DNA from: Typha latifolia
Lineage: Eukaryota > Streptophyta > Magnoliopsida > Poales > Typhaceae
Length of the DNA: 64,000 nucleotides
Reading direction: 5' to 3'
Assembly: GCA_019914945.1 (NCBI GenBank)
Contig: CM034100.1
Span: 14,891,096-14,955,095, forward strand
This document shows, in pieces, positions 1 through 12,067 of this stretch (position 1 is the stretch's first letter; each line of letters opens with the position of its first letter). A program made the translations under genes and the position numbers. The notes under the pieces were generated by a model. That model did not search any database. It had not been told where the DNA came from and saw nothing but the letters and a program-made list of their open reading frames with translations.

Positions 1-2499
1 CACAGAATTTTGGTTCAGAACAAGATGCAAATATCATTACACAACCGTGGAAAGATAAAATTTAAGAGATGAGTTTTAAGTCGTACCTCAAATCTTAGCT
101 CCTCTGATCGTAAAAGATTGTGAGCCGACTGCAAAGATGATGCACCAAGATCTTGAAATCCTTGCTTGACAGCTTGCATGGTATAGGGAATGAACTTCAA
201 AACAGAGCCTTTGTCTGCTACTGCTCCAACAACCCCCTGAGCGACTTTCAGCTTGAGAGTGTCGCCCAAATAGCGTGCATCACTTCCCTTCGTCATAGCT
301 TCAAGTGATCCCATACCTCTATATTTTTTGACCCGAAAGCCATTCTGCAAAAGAAAATTGTAAGACTACAGAAGTTCTATCAAAAAACCTCTAAAACTAT
401 TTTTGTGGAAGAAATCCTCAACTGAGTATTAGAAATTTCAGAAGGACAGAACACAAAGATGAAGATCTAAAAATACCATTTGCTCTAGAGGACTTCTTCA
501 AGAGTTTTAAAAGATATAATAAGGCCTTAAGAACCACAAACTAGTATTATTTCTACATCAATAATCAACACATAGAAAGCTTCGACATCAATGAACTTGA
601 CTAGTCGATATGTGGCAATACGATGTTATACATAAGAAAATATGATAGTTCAGAAACCTAGTTGTTATAAATATAATGCTTTACAGGCCTTACAATTTCC
701 AAAAAAATAATCGTGTCATTGTACATAATGTTAATTAAAACAGCTTTGCATCATTATAGAAGGATACATAGATTTACAGCATAAGGTACTATCAAAGAAA
801 AAAAAAACTCAAAATACACTCGAGTGTATTAAATAGGCGCATTAGGTAAAAATTTCAAAGTAGAATATCTTCCTTCTAGGAAAAAAGAAGGGTCTCAAAT
901 AGAATTACCTTATATTCATATGTTCCAGGTGCCTCAAGACTGCCAGCGAGGAAACTGCCCATCATAACGGTAGATGCGCCTAGCACCAAAGCTTTAACAA
1001 TATGTCCCGAATTTGAAATCCCACCATCTGCAATAACCGGCACACCGTGGTCCTTGGCAAAAGATGCAACTTTGTACACGGCTGTTGCCTATCAGGTCAT
1101 TGTAGATACAAGTGATTATCAAACATCACAGTCTACCCACTCTAAAGAAAACCAAGAGAAAGATGCAAAAGGCGGTGAGCTAACCAATTGCTTCATAAAG
1201 CAGTCATCCCCACTACTTGCATAAAAGGCAGTTTGGAAGAAAGGCCCATTTATATATTAACCAGTAACTGATTTCTAATAAATCTTCACTTTCTACTCAA
1301 CAAAAGAATCAAAGATTTTAAGACAGAAAAGTTATTCCAAGAACAGTATAAGATAAAATCTAATAGAGTCAGACGACATTACATCACTAAATAATCTATT
1401 TTGCATAAGCTAGTACCTTTATTCCATAATTATCGAGTATATTTCATTACAGTACCAAGAAACTAGTTCAAGTGAAATAAAAAAGAGTAATGAATTATAT
1501 TCTCACCTGTCCTCTACCCACTGCACAAACCTCCTGAGTGGTGCAGATAGAACCTGAGCCCATCCCCACCCTCAATCCATCAATTCCGGCCTTTACCAGA
1601 TTCTGAGCCTGTGCGATCGTGACAACATTCCCACCAATAATATCCAGCTCCGGATACAAATTCTTCGCATATTTGATCATCTCAATCTGATACGAAGAGT
1701 TCCCCTGAGAGCTATCCACCACCACCACATTCGCCCCGGCCTTCACTAAATGCTTTAGCCTCTCCTTATCCTCCTCCCGGGTCCCTATCGCCGCCCCGAC
1801 TAAGAACTTCCCATCCGCCCCAACTGACGGCTTCCCCAGCTTCGGGTAACTTCTTATCCTCTCCACGTCCTTTGCGGTGATCAAGTCAATCACTTCGCCG
1901 TCCTCCTCCGCCACCAGCGGCGCGAATTCCAATCCCTCTCTTTCCAAGAAAGCCGCCGCCTGATCAAAATCAAATCTTGCCGACGCCGCGGACTTGGGGG
2001 CGGGGCGCATGTACTCTGCGACCGTGGCGTCCTTCTTCCAATCGGAGGCGGCCACGATGCCGAGCAAGTTAGAGGTTGAGGTGCCGGCCTCGGTGACGAA
2101 AGCGTAGCCGTCCTCGCCGAGGACGGAGGATGAGATGACGTCGGAGGGGGAGAGAAAAGGGGTTTGAGAGACGAAGGGAAGGCGGCTGGATTTGACAGCG
2201 CGGACGAAGGCAGCTTGGGATGAGGGGGAGGAGTTGGAGTGGACGATAGCGGCGCCGCCAAGGGCGGCCATGGCAGCGGCCATGGAGGCCTCGGAGACGG
2301 TGTCCATGGGGGAAGCGACGCAGGGGATAGAGAGGGGGACGCGGCGGGAGAGGAGGGTGGAAAGGTCGACGACGTCGGCGGGGAAGTCGATGAAGCCGGG
2401 GAGGAAGATGACATCGTCGTAGGTGTAGGAGACGCCCTGGGAGAAAAGGCGGGAGGCCGAGAAGCCATCGCCACAGAGGTCGAACGATGAGCCGTTCAT
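1..2499 (-). CDS. IMPDH: Inosine-5'-monophosphate dehydrogenase (3' end off window)
   Basis: IMP dehydrogenase oxidises IMP to XMP with NAD+, the committed step of guanine nucleotide synthesis; it is cytosolic and acts as a tetramer. Three coding exons are visible on the minus strand: 2499-1507, 1088-909 and 344-87, all joined in phase 0 at GT-AG sites (477 codons). The family ends about 25 residues later, so the last exon lies left of base 1. The catalytic loop [11 protein letters not shown] places the active-site Cys at residue 319. A CBS-pair insert spans about residues 112-235, and the flap KKYRGMGS is in the third exon. The ATG at 2499 gives the usual short plant N-terminus. Exon 1 is strongly GC-rich while later exons and introns are AT-rich. 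Family assignment is firm; the exact end is not visible. Confidence 0.95.
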
Positions 2500-4320
2500 G
2501 GTGGAGATGGAAATGTAGTTAGGGTTTTGATGGAAGGAGGCGGAAGGAGAAGGGGAAGAAGGTTATTCAAGGAAGAAACTAAGAAGATGGAGATCAGATA
2601 TAAAGAAATAAATTTTGTCGATTTTTTTACTATTTTAAATCTGCTAAACAACATAAGAAACTAAACTTGCAAAGATAATTAATATAATTAGTACTTATCA
2701 TATAATATTTAAATATTAAAAAAATCAAGAAATTTATATATATATAATTTTTTATAATTTGAATATAACTAATATATTTTAACTAAAAAATAAAGATTAA
2801 ATATATTTTATCTTAGGTAGTTATGCATTAAAATCATTTTACACTATTGCTTGCTATAATTTCTTGTCCAAATTAAAATTAGTAGAATTTTCATTCTAAT
2901 CAAAATGTCAAATGTCAGACCATAATTTATTTTAATAATTTAATATATTTAATCCAAAACTTATAGAGAGAGTCATAAAAAAATCTGATCAAAATAAATA
3001 AATTAAATAAACTTACAAATTACATAATATAAAATTTTAAATAGTGTTGGACACTATCTCTTTAAGGGCGAGTCTCGCAGAATACAACGACTCCCTTGCA
3101 CTCAAAAAAGAAAAACTAAAATTGGACTTAGCCCATATATACGAACTGAGCCGAGCCGAGCTAAGCCGGACGACGCGCATGTGAGTTAAGTTTTATAGTA
3201 ATCTTTACCCATAAAATAGGTACCCCTTTTGGGGCTCAAAGCCCACCCATAAGAAGTTTGTTACTTATATATCATACTAACATTTCTCAAATATCCAATC
3301 CAATATGGTACTAAACTCACTTTTCTTTATTTTCCATTACCATGATACCCACTTTATAGCCAATTTTTATTCACTTATCTTCATGATTTGACTAAGTGAA
3401 TATATAATAATAAAATAATCTTTGAGCTAAATTAATTCCACCATTAAATCATCATTAATAAAAAATTTACTTAAAATACATGAAATTACGAACAAAAACT
3501 CTGGAAGGTGTTTTGGAGAAATTAATAGCCAAGTTGCTTGCTTAACATAATATTTGCTAGTGCCACCTTCTATGCTTTCGGAGCTGGATCTAATTTACTC
3601 TAAATTGCAAAATACAAGTGGAAAGCATGGTTCTAAAATTTAACACCATAAAATCTTTAAAAATAGATAAGTACAACTTAGAGTATTAAAATAATCCTTT
3701 TTATAGAACTACTTTTATCTTCATTTAATTTTAATTTTAATTTTAATTTTGAGATAAAAAAAATCCCCATAAATTGAATCACCAACAACAAAAAAAAAAT
3801 ATCTGTGCATCTAGATAAATATCAAAAAGGAAAATATAAATAATTATTTTTAGAAGTGGAGAAAAAGAAAAGTACGCCTCTAACCACTCTAAATCTCTAT
3901 AAAAGAGAAGAATTGGCGTAGCAAAATAATCACCATATGTATTCAAACACCTCAATATCTTCACCGAATTTCCCACGTGTTACTCTATATCTCTCTTCCT
4001 CCGTCCGATCCCCATCAGACGGCTCCAAACAATCCCAAATCGAACCGTCAAACCCTCCTCTCCCCCGAACCGACCATCCCAGGAAGCGGAAGGTGGTCTC
4101 CACTTTCCGCATCATCAACCTCTCCACATTCTTATCCAAATCGAGAGACCAAATCTATATCCGAATTCTGATCTCTCTCCTCTCTATTTTTAGCGATTAG
4201 TAATATTTTTAGTTTTAAGAAAAGGAGTAGAAAGATCTCTTCTTCCGCTTCCCTAATCGGAGACCGCAGCCGGAGGTTTCCTTATGAAGTATGTGATCGG
4301 GCCTTCGTATCCAGTGGAGG
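2500..4320. other. Divergent intergenic region, IMPDH / J-protein
   Basis: This stretch separates two divergently transcribed genes. From 2620 to 3900 it is very AT-rich, with short TA runs near 2737 and no convincing coding frame. A small GC-richer patch at 3120-3180 holds repeated GAGCC units, probably an old repeat fragment. From about 3930 the DNA becomes pyrimidine-rich and carries a CACGTG G-box at 3974-3979; this is the likely promoter and 5' UTR of the J-domain gene. A reading frame open from 3937 to 4200 resembles no protein I know and is not called. Confidence 0.6.
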
Positions 4321-4346
4321 ATGGACGGCTCCGACCAACCGTGTAA
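4284..4346 (+). promoter_or_regulatory. Overlapping upstream ORF of the J-domain gene
   Basis: An ATG at 4284 opens a 20-codon frame that ends at the TAA at 4344-4346. It overlaps the main start codon at 4321 in another frame. If the transcript begins upstream of 4284, a scanning ribosome would meet this ATG first, so it could lower J-protein translation. The frame is seen in the sequence; a regulatory effect is inference. Confidence 0.4.
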
Positions 4347-7300
4347 GGTAAAGCTTTTACCGGTTCGCAGCCACTTCAATTTTTGGCTTGGTTGATGAGT
4401 GTTTCTTTTTCTTATTTCGATCTTGGTGTTGTGCATTAAAGGTGTTTGCTTTTTTGTCATCTGAGATCTTATATAAAGATTGGGTTAGAGAAAGAATCAA
4501 AAGAATATGGCTTTTCTGTTAAATTGTATAGATATTCGTAATGATCAGTTGGGAGGTAACAGATACCGACTCAATGCCCTTCTCTTTGTAGATCAATGGA
4601 AAAAAGAGAGAGGAGTTGTTCACTTGCCAAGGATAGCGATAGCATTAGAATTTCGAGTCATCCCTGCATCTTCCAATCCAAACTTATTTTTCGGTTGGTT
4701 GCATATGTCTACATTGTTTAGAGAGAGAGTTGGGGACTTGCATAACATCTAGGGTGCTCATAAACTCTTGCGGTTAGTTTGGCTTGTTCTGTTTCAGAGC
4801 TCACTTGAAATCATCTTTATATGGTTTATTTTGAAATACACTTGTTAGAAAACGAAGAGGAAGAAAAAGTAGATCCTTTCAAAAACAATGGGAGTGTTAA
4901 GATTCTACATATGAGCTTTCTTTGTTATCTAGAGGTGTTATATTATGTTCCTATTACACTAAACCAAACAATTTGTTTTAAGATAGATTCTGCATTTGTA
5001 TATGTAGCATTTTCAATTACAATGAACCAGAAGGGTTCCAAGTTGTTTGCAAGGCATGGTGGCTGGGACAAATGTTTTTTTTTTTTTGTTTTTTGTCATG
5101 CCTTCTATGGTTGTTTGTGGTTTTCAGTACATTATTTTCTATCTTATAAAGTGGTTGATTGATTGATTGATTCACTTGTGAGACTTTCTATGCAATGGTA
5201 ATTTGTGTGCTCAGTAATTAGTAGGAGAGGCGGATTTCATATTATTTACCATCTATTATCCTAAATTTCTTAAAGTACCACTGAGGGTTGATATGGAATA
5301 ACATCATAAGATTCATAACAAATCATTTCCATGCAAATTGTATCTGGTTGCTCAAAAGGGATTTATTTATTCTACTGACACTATTACAGCTGCAGTTTTG
5401 ACATCTAAAGAATTAACAGGGAAGGTGGTGTAGAATCAGGGATCCAATCTTAAATTAATTGATGATGGCTTTAGTTGGTGCAATCTTTTTATCTAAATCG
5501 ACCAATTTCTGAGTCAATGTTATCGTAATGAATTGTGTGATCTTTCACAGTTTTCATCTCCCTTTTCTCAATTAGATATACTTTGCACTTTAACTATCAT
5601 TGTACTTTTACTATCAATCTGTTGGAACTTGGAACCTTTTAAGACATCTTCCAGTAATTTTACTTATCAATTCCAGTGCAAGCCCATTTATAAAATGGAT
5701 CTCAAATAAAACTACCTGTGATTTTACCTCGTCCTCTAGCCCATCAGGATTTAGGTAGACATGCCCTTGAAATAGTACCATACTATGCCTTTATCCTAAT
5801 TGATAGATTTAGTACAATGTAGATCTTTCTCTGACTACCAGCATGCATTTGGTTCTTCTAAGATGCAGCATAAATTTGACCTACAGGGCCTACAAATCTC
5901 TCGTCTAAATCATAAATGGTTTCAGTTGATTGAAAAGGAGATGGCATTATCATTACTTATAGACAACCTGCCTCTATAGGTTTTGAAAAATATGACTACC
6001 TCTGCACAATCACTGCTATTCAAATTTGCCCAAATAGCTATTGTCATTTTCCATGTCAATATATTCTGGTCAAACATAAACCATTGACTGTCATAAAAAA
6101 TTTCAATGGTGATAAGGACTTAGTTATCTATTTCATATCCCAATTACAATGAATCATGAACTTTGGTTAGTTCAACATATCCCTTTTAAATCTAAATTTT
6201 CTTTCATCCTGTTCCTTGTTTAATCATATAAGGCCATGGATAACCTTATTTGTACAAATAATCTAGAGGGAGTCAATCAAAGTCACATTGGTACCAGCGA
6301 ATTAATCTCAAGCAAGGAAAGGACTAGAAAGAATCTTTGCATCGATACTGGTATTCTATTTGAAGTATCTATAATTTTGAGTGCAAGTTTGGAAAGAAGG
6401 GATAATTTGAAGATGATTGATTTTTATGAATTTGTAGCTAGTGGTTTCCCTCTTGATGGATTTAATATTCCTTAAGAGTTAGGCTGATTGATGGCTCCAA
6501 TTGATGGACTTCCACGACACAGTATGTAATGTTATTGATGATCATCAAATCCACTAATATCCATTATTATTCGAGTGAGCTCTGATATTCTCAGGCTATT
6601 TAATCTTGAAGAACTATACATGTGATCTATTAATTTGAAGAAGTATATAACTAATGTAGTACCCACCCTCATGATATATTGATTTAGGGATGTGAATTAG
6701 AATATTCTATTTATGTGAAATTGTTCTTAATCTAAGTTGCATTCTATTTTAGGACTACTACAAAGTTCTGGAGATTGATTATGATGCAACAGATGATACT
6801 ATTAGATTGAGTTATCGAAGATTAGCATTGGTGAGTTATCTTTAACTTTCTGGTTTGACCTTCACAACTTTTTTCATTCACTAGTAGATAAAATGGGAAA
6901 ATCCCTAGCATAACAAGCATTAGATCTTTTTGTTCTTTCGTAGAAGTGGCATCCTGACAAGCATCAGGGCGATAGTGCTGTTACTGCAAAATTCCAGGAG
7001 ATCAATGAAGCTTACAAGGGTAACTTCTATAAGTTCTCCCTTGGTTATGATGAATCTCTTGATTTTCCTTCTCCCCTTGTTGGTTCTTAGCTGTTGGGGC
7101 TGCCTTTCCATTTATTTTCTTGCTTTGTGTGGTGTGTATGCATGCACGCTAGTACATGTGAGTTTTAAGAGTATTTGGTTTCTATTTGTTCCATATAAGA
7201 CATTTTGTTCATTTGAAGAAATAACTCTATACATGGTTTCCTCAAGAGATAGCTGAGATAAGTGTTTTGGATGCTGTAATAATACCGTGAAATGGAAAGC

Positions 7301-7761
7301 CTGAGTTGTGTACTTATGAATGTTTGCAGTATTGAGCGATCCAGCTACTCGACTCGAGTACGATATATCTGGTAGTTATGAGATCAATAGGTACACCTTA
7401 CGGGTAAGGATCTTATCTGATAGTGGTGATTGCAACTACAACTTTGCGTTTTTATTATTGATTTGCGGACATCACATTTCTTGTTTGTGATTAATTACAT
7501 TCCCTTTGATTTAGGAGTACCTAGCAAGATTCAAAGGAATGATCCTTACCTGCAATGGTCTTGGCATCAGTCACTCAATTTGGTAAGTATCTATTCATTT
7601 ATCTTCTGAAGCAAGTATTACTGCTTACAGTGCTTAGCATAGTAGAGCTGGGGTTGGTGTACTGGTACATGCACTTTACTCTTGAAGTACAAACCTCGTA
7701 TTTATAGTTATTCGGTTTCAGGACACAGCAACTGATGGATATGGAGCCGATTGATCGATAG
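4321..7761 (+). CDS. Small J-domain (DnaJ-like) co-chaperone, 120 aa
   Basis: J-domain proteins stimulate the ATPase of Hsp70 partners. Six coding exons are reconstructed: 4321-4347, 6753-6830, 6944-7019, 7330-7403, 7515-7582 and 7722-7761, all with GT-AG introns and continuous phase, giving 120 residues. Exon 2 opens with [13 protein letters not shown], helix I and II of a J-domain. The HPD signature is at about residues 38-40 ([10 protein letters not shown]), followed by [21 protein letters not shown]. The C-terminal [18 protein letters not shown] is typical of one small plant J-protein group (Arabidopsis At1g72416-like). There is no Gly/Phe region and no zinc-finger domain, so it is a type III J-protein. 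Intron 1 is 2.4 kb and separates nine N-terminal codons from the rest. Its Hsp70 partner and location cannot be read here. Confidence 0.88.
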
Positions 7762-8838
7762 TGCAGGTTCTTTCTGCATGAACCTTTATCGATTACATCG
7801 ACTTTTCTTGCTCAAAGTTACCCTATAGAAACTGACAAGCAGTTTGATCGATGGCCTAAGGATTCTTGTTTAATGTGTCAGCAAGCTACAATTCTTCATT
7901 TTTCATAAAAGCAACTGTAACTTACTTATTCCTCAGGATGGTCAAAATCTTACAGCATGCCACAATTTGTTACTATATAAGGGAACTCATTCATAACAGC
8001 AACCAGTGAGTGTTAATAGACCATACTGAAGAATTCGTGCTGTTTCCATATAAAATTGTGATAGTCTTAGTGTAGTTATCATTTTTTTGTACCAAATTTT
8101 CATTTTTATGTGAAAGTTATTCACTTCAGCAACGTCCAACTCCACTTGTTGTCATGTGGTCTTTGATGACATTTTCCTACTCTGGACATAGGAATTTCTT
8201 CTATTGCGGTGTCTTATTCAATTCGTCAGACCAGGTGATTTAGAAGAAGGCTTGCTTTCTCATGAACTATTATAGTCTATGTAGAAGATTAGGTAGAAGG
8301 TCGACGTAACCGCAATATGTTATATAATTTGAAGAATTCTGCCCTCAAGCATGGCCTAGCAATTCTGGTTTAAAATTATAGTTGACTTTGCTTTCCACGT
8401 AATGGTTTGATGTGTTGATTGAGACCTTAATATTCTTATGATCATGGACGAGGAAGGGCCCAAGCGATTTATAATTTTATAAGATTTATCTATTTTATTT
8501 GGATAACAAATAAGAAAATCATATATATATACATTATATATATATATATTTGGATTTGGGTCAATTCTTTGGGATTGGAAATGCGTTGAATATTTATTTA
8601 TTTATTGAGGTTTGATTCTTTTTTTTAACTATTTAATGTCTCACGAAGAATAATAAATGAGGAGTTTTATGTGAAAATTATAATTATCCTGCATTTAAAC
8701 ACTTCACAATCTTATTTGAAAGACAAGTTTACCCCCCGCTTTAAATTACATAGCTCCTCCAAAGCACTGCAATGAGGAGGGCAAATTCGGAATAGCAAAG
8801 AGAAGAGAATCACAATCCCTAATTATAGTAGGGAGATT
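7762..8838. other. Tail-to-tail intergenic region, J-protein / GGCT-like
   Basis: This interval holds the 3' UTR of the J-domain gene and then an AT-rich spacer with a (TA)n tract at about 8521-8550. It ends at the stop codon of the convergent GGCT-like gene. I see no other coding frame or RNA gene. Confidence 0.6.
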
Positions 8839-9378
8839 CTAATTATGCGAGGCGACGAATACCCTGATCTGGTCGAGAAATGTGATGTCCTGCGGCCGAT
8901 CCTTCCGCTTAACGTATCCCTTCGCCTCCGCCTCCGAGTAAACCCCGAATCCCAGCTCGCCGCTCCTCCTCCACAGCTCCGCCGCGTAGCTCCGGTGCGC
9001 GAAGTATGCCTCCACCTCCACCTCCACCTCCAGCTCCACCTCCTCCTTGCCGTGGAATACGACGACGGAGATAGGGAGTCGCTCGTAGTGGCCCCTCGAG
9101 ACGCCCTCGAGCTCGTCGAGGCGGGCGAGGGCGCGGGAGGAGACAGCGTAGAGCTCGCCGGAGACGCGATTCCCGGCGCCCGGCAGGTTGAGGAGAAAGG
9201 GGACGCGGTATGGCCCGCAGACGAGGGGGAGCCGGCCGGCGGTGGCGGCGGCGCCGACGAAGACGGCGTCGCCGGAGCAGATCAGGCTCTGGATAAGGCC
9301 GTGGTTGGAGAACCCTCGCTTGAGGGTCCCGTAGGTGAACACCAGTTTCCGATCCATCGCATTCGATCCAGCCACCAT
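8839..9378 (-). CDS. AIG2-like / putative gamma-glutamylcyclotransferase, 179 aa
   Basis: This intronless gene encodes a GGCT/AIG2-fold protein, a family whose enzymes release 5-oxoproline from gamma-glutamyl peptides or amines. The signature YGTLKRG lies at residues 16-22 and shapes the substrate pocket. The conserved acidic position expected to be catalytic is in [14 protein letters not shown], at about residues 89-91. The closest plant group is the At3g02910-like putative gamma-glutamylcyclotransferases. An odd stretch of alternating Glu and Val at about residues 112-122 comes from a GGAGGT-type codon repeat and lies before the conserved AYF strand. ATG 9378 is used; a second ATG seven codons in (9357) is possible. 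The substrate is not predictable from sequence. Confidence 0.87.
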   Translation of the reverse strand: MVAGSNAMDRKLVFTYGTLKRGFSNHGLIQSLICSGDAVFVGAAATAGRLPLVCGPYRVPFLLNLPGAGNRVSGELYAVSSRALARLDELEGVSRGHYERLPISVVVFHGKEEVELEVEVEVEAYFAHRSYAAELWRRSGELGFGVYSEAEAKGYVKRKDRPQDITFLDQIRVFVASHN

Positions 9379-9843
9379 CTTCTTCCCCTCTTCCGATCTA
9401 ACCCTAGAAGAAAGGTAGGTGTACTCTTCTCTCTTCTCCCTTCCTTCTTTGGGGATGGTAGATATAAGGTGGTGAGTTGCGCTACGGTCTCCGCCTCTTT
9501 ATAGGACTTAGTGACATCTCTTTGGTTCGCGGAATCGTGGTGTAGAATGCTCGGAGGGAAATGACGATAGTACCCTCGCAACTGTTTGAGCCAATTTAAT
9601 AATATGGAAATTTTAAAGAAGAAACGTGTTCGTTTTTGCCTTCTACTTAGGTAATTGGGTCGGATCAAATCTTGGACGGGTTTGTCAATTTAACCCGTTA
9701 CCGCTTTCAAACATATTCTAATCTAATGAACCTCAAATAAATATTTCGAAAATTATTTACACGCTAAGCAAAATTTTAAACAAAATAACCACGCACACCA
9801 CACAGAGAAAAAAAAAATGGAGTAAATTTATACTCCATTGCTC
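9379..9843. other. GGCT-like promoter and adjacent spacer
   Basis: On the minus strand a TATAAAG box lies at 9503-9497, about 120 bp before the GGCT-like ATG, which fits a 5' UTR of roughly 90 bases. The rest (about 9550-9843) is AT-rich and includes the 3' flank of the minus-strand Cys-rich gene. No further gene is seen. Confidence 0.5.
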
Positions 9844-10446
9844 TCATCCGCGGCACAGCGGCGAGCGCTCTTGCGCGACTCTCGCCTTCGCCGACTTCCT
9901 TTGCCGGAACGCCTTCATCGGGCTCGCGAGATACCGATTCCACCCCTTCCACCTCCCTTCTCCTCCGCTCGAACCAGGGGTATTTTCGACCACGACTGAC
10001 GTCGACCTCGGCAGCACCACCACCTCCGGCTCCTTCGCCCTCGAGAAAGGCCACGGTAAAAGCCAACCCCGCCGCCTCTCCCTCCCCTCTCTGCCGGAGA
10101 TCGATCCCGACCGTTCGATCACAACCCCAACCGATCTCGACCGCCGAAATGCCGCCTCGCTGTCGATGAGGTTCGCGAGCTTCCCGCCCACGCCGATCGA
10201 GGAGGCGCCGGTGGATCTGGCGAGATCGGAGGAGGAGCACAAGGAGGGGGAAGTGGTGGAGGGGGAGCATGCGCACGGGCGCACGTTAGCGCAGCCCGGG
10301 CAAAGGAGGAGGAGGCGGTCGCGGAGGCAAGCGGGGCAGGCGGCGTAACGGGGTTGGGGTTGGTGCTTCCAGCATCGCCACGGCTCTTCCTCTTCCTCGT
10401 TCCAGAGAGGTAGCCCCTCCACCGTCGATCTGCGGTCGCTCTTCAT
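9844..10446 (-). CDS. Cys/His-rich small basic protein of unknown function, 200 aa
   Basis: I do not recognise a functionally defined family. The 200-residue product has an acidic run (EEEEE) and then eight putative metal ligands: C25, H28, C37, C40, C49, C52, C58 and C60. The motif C-x2-H-x8-C-x2-C-L-R-D-R-L resembles the N-terminal Cys motif of several plant proteins of unknown role, including the DUF740/OCTOPUS type, but the rest does not match. The middle is Ser-rich with RRSRS, and the C-terminus is basic and Trp-rich (RWKGWNRYLASP). The reading frame extends upstream to 10623, but a TATA box at 10518-10525 makes the ATG at 10446 the likely start. The gene is intronless and very GC-rich. 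Confidence 0.65.
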   Translation of the reverse strand: MKSDRRSTVEGLPLWNEEEEEPWRCWKHQPQPRYAACPACLRDRLLLLCPGCANVRPCACSPSTTSPSLCSSSDLARSTGASSIGVGGKLANLIDSEAAFRRSRSVGVVIERSGSISGREGRERRRGWLLPWPFSRAKEPEVVVLPRSTSVVVENTPGSSGGEGRWKGWNRYLASPMKAFRQRKSAKARVAQERSPLCRG

Positions 10447-10517
10447 CACAGCCGTTGGTTCCTCTTCCGAAACGGTTACCGCAATGGGCGTGGAGTGGAG
10501 CGGAGAGGGGCTGACCG

Positions 10518-10525
10518 TTTTTATA
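10518..10525 (-). promoter_or_regulatory. TATA box of the Cys/His-rich gene
   Basis: TATAAAAA on the minus strand lies 72 bp before the ATG at 10446. It fits transcription starting near 10490 and excludes the upstream in-frame codons from the protein. Confidence 0.55.
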
Positions 10526-10596
10526 CTATAAAGCGGAACAGTAACGGAGAAGAGGTAACAGTAGCCCTTCGTTTTTGCTTTAAATAACGATGGTGC

Positions 10597-10602
10597 CACG
10601 TG
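10597..10602. promoter_or_regulatory. G-box CACGTG
   Basis: A palindromic CACGTG lies about 75 bp upstream of the TATA box of the Cys/His-rich gene. G-boxes bind bZIP and bHLH factors, so light, ABA or stress control is possible but unproven. Confidence 0.45.
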
Positions 10603-10623
10603 ATCAAACGTGGGGATTTCCAT

Positions 10624-12060
10624 TCGTTCGTGCTCATGGACATGGTATAGCTAGCACCATAACCATTGTTCATGATGGGATTATATTCCCGATGGAACTA
10701 TAGTTGCTCTATAATTATTTATCCCCTCAATTTTACAATAAAATTCACTGCAATAATGAAGTGGTAGAGCCGTAGTGTTGAACGCTAATATACATAAAAC
10801 TTAATGATAATAGATAATTCTTTTTAAACATTGTTAGGCCAATATTCTTATTTGGTTAGGCTAAAGTTTAGTATATTTTTTTATTGATAGAGAGATCGTA
10901 GATTAATCCAGATATTGGAGTTAATCCTCTCCTATATATGTTAGAATATCATATAGACTAATCTAGATATCGTTGATGATTATGTTCTACTTACACTCAC
11001 GAGGGTATTTTTGTCATTGTAGAAAAGCGTCGTGTCTTATCAAGAATTGCTCAAAAGATCACGCGGCCGAGAGATCCCACTCGATCCCAGAGGAGATCGT
11101 TTCCGTGTGCGCCTGCCCGCGCTACGATTCCCGGGTTTTAAGGACGGACGGTTGAGATTGCGACCTAAGAGGGAGGAGGGCTGCGATTGGTGGCGGACAG
11201 GTCGCACGCTTTACGAGGCCATCCGTGGGATCCGGCTTTATTGATCTGGGACACTCCGAGACGTCGGACGAGTGAATGAGTGAGGTGAGGTGACCCACAA
11301 ACGGCTGGGTTTCGGAGGTAAACTCGAACGTCTCTTCCCCCCGCCCCCCCCTATCTCTCTCTCTCTATATTGCGTTCTTTGCACCTGAAAGTATGGGTGA
11401 TGATTAGACCAAGTAAAAGGACCGCTCCTCTGCATCACATGTCAGGAGGGAGAGAGGGGGGGCCCAGGGCCACACGTATTCTTTGTGAGCGAATATCATG
11501 TCAGATAGGTGTATTCCGATTCCGCGGGGGCCAACTCAGTCCGTTGGGTCGATTCAAGCGCACCGAAGCTTCTCGAATGCATGCCAGCGTACGTATCCAA
11601 TCACATACATACAGCTATGATTCTACTCGTTTTAATCGTTCTCTTGGGTTGGGTTGCATATAGTAATATTTGCTTAGATTGATCTCGATAAATCGACCTA
11701 TATCGATTACATAACTAAACTAATCTTTGTTAAATAAATATTTATTGGGAAAGAAAATTTAGGGTGACTTCGTAATTAAAATGGTAAATATTTAAAGGGT
11801 AAAGTGTTTTTTTATTCAAACTAGTAATAATTTTAAGGCGCTAATTTAGATAGAAAATATGACAGTGAAATTTTTAAGGGGTAAAACATATTTAGGGCTT
11901 CTGATAAATATGTTTTGAATTTTTATGATGTTCAAAAATCAATATGAATCGTCACTACAATATACTAACAATATATATTTTCTTTTAGTTATAGGTGTAC
12001 AAATATTTTAGAGTGGCCATATATAGTAATGGAATAATCTAAAACAGAAGATCAAAATAT
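10624..12060. other. Intergenic region with a GC island at 11030-11660
   Basis: After an AT-rich stretch, the DNA at about 11030-11350 turns GC-rich and promoter-like, followed by a pyrimidine tract and a (CT)n run at about 11350-11367. Short frames open here (for example 11370-11663) but none resembles a known protein. It may be the promoter of a lost or noncoding gene, or a distal element of the minus-strand gene ending at 10446. From 11700 the sequence is AT-rich with nothing recognisable. Confidence 0.4.
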
Positions 12061-12067
12061 AAGAAAA

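Noticed and set aside
1890..2490. Frames on both strands within IMPDH exon 1
   Set aside because: They are shadows of the GC-rich exon; Pro/Ser- or Gly/Asp-rich translations without family features.
8845..9504. 219-codon plus-strand frame
   Set aside because: It is antisense to the clear GGCT-like gene; its composition follows from the GC-rich codons of that gene and it matches no family.
9844..10623. Longer 259-codon version of the Cys/His-rich protein
   Set aside because: The TATA box at 10518-10525 lies inside the added part, so the first 59 codons are probably upstream of transcription.
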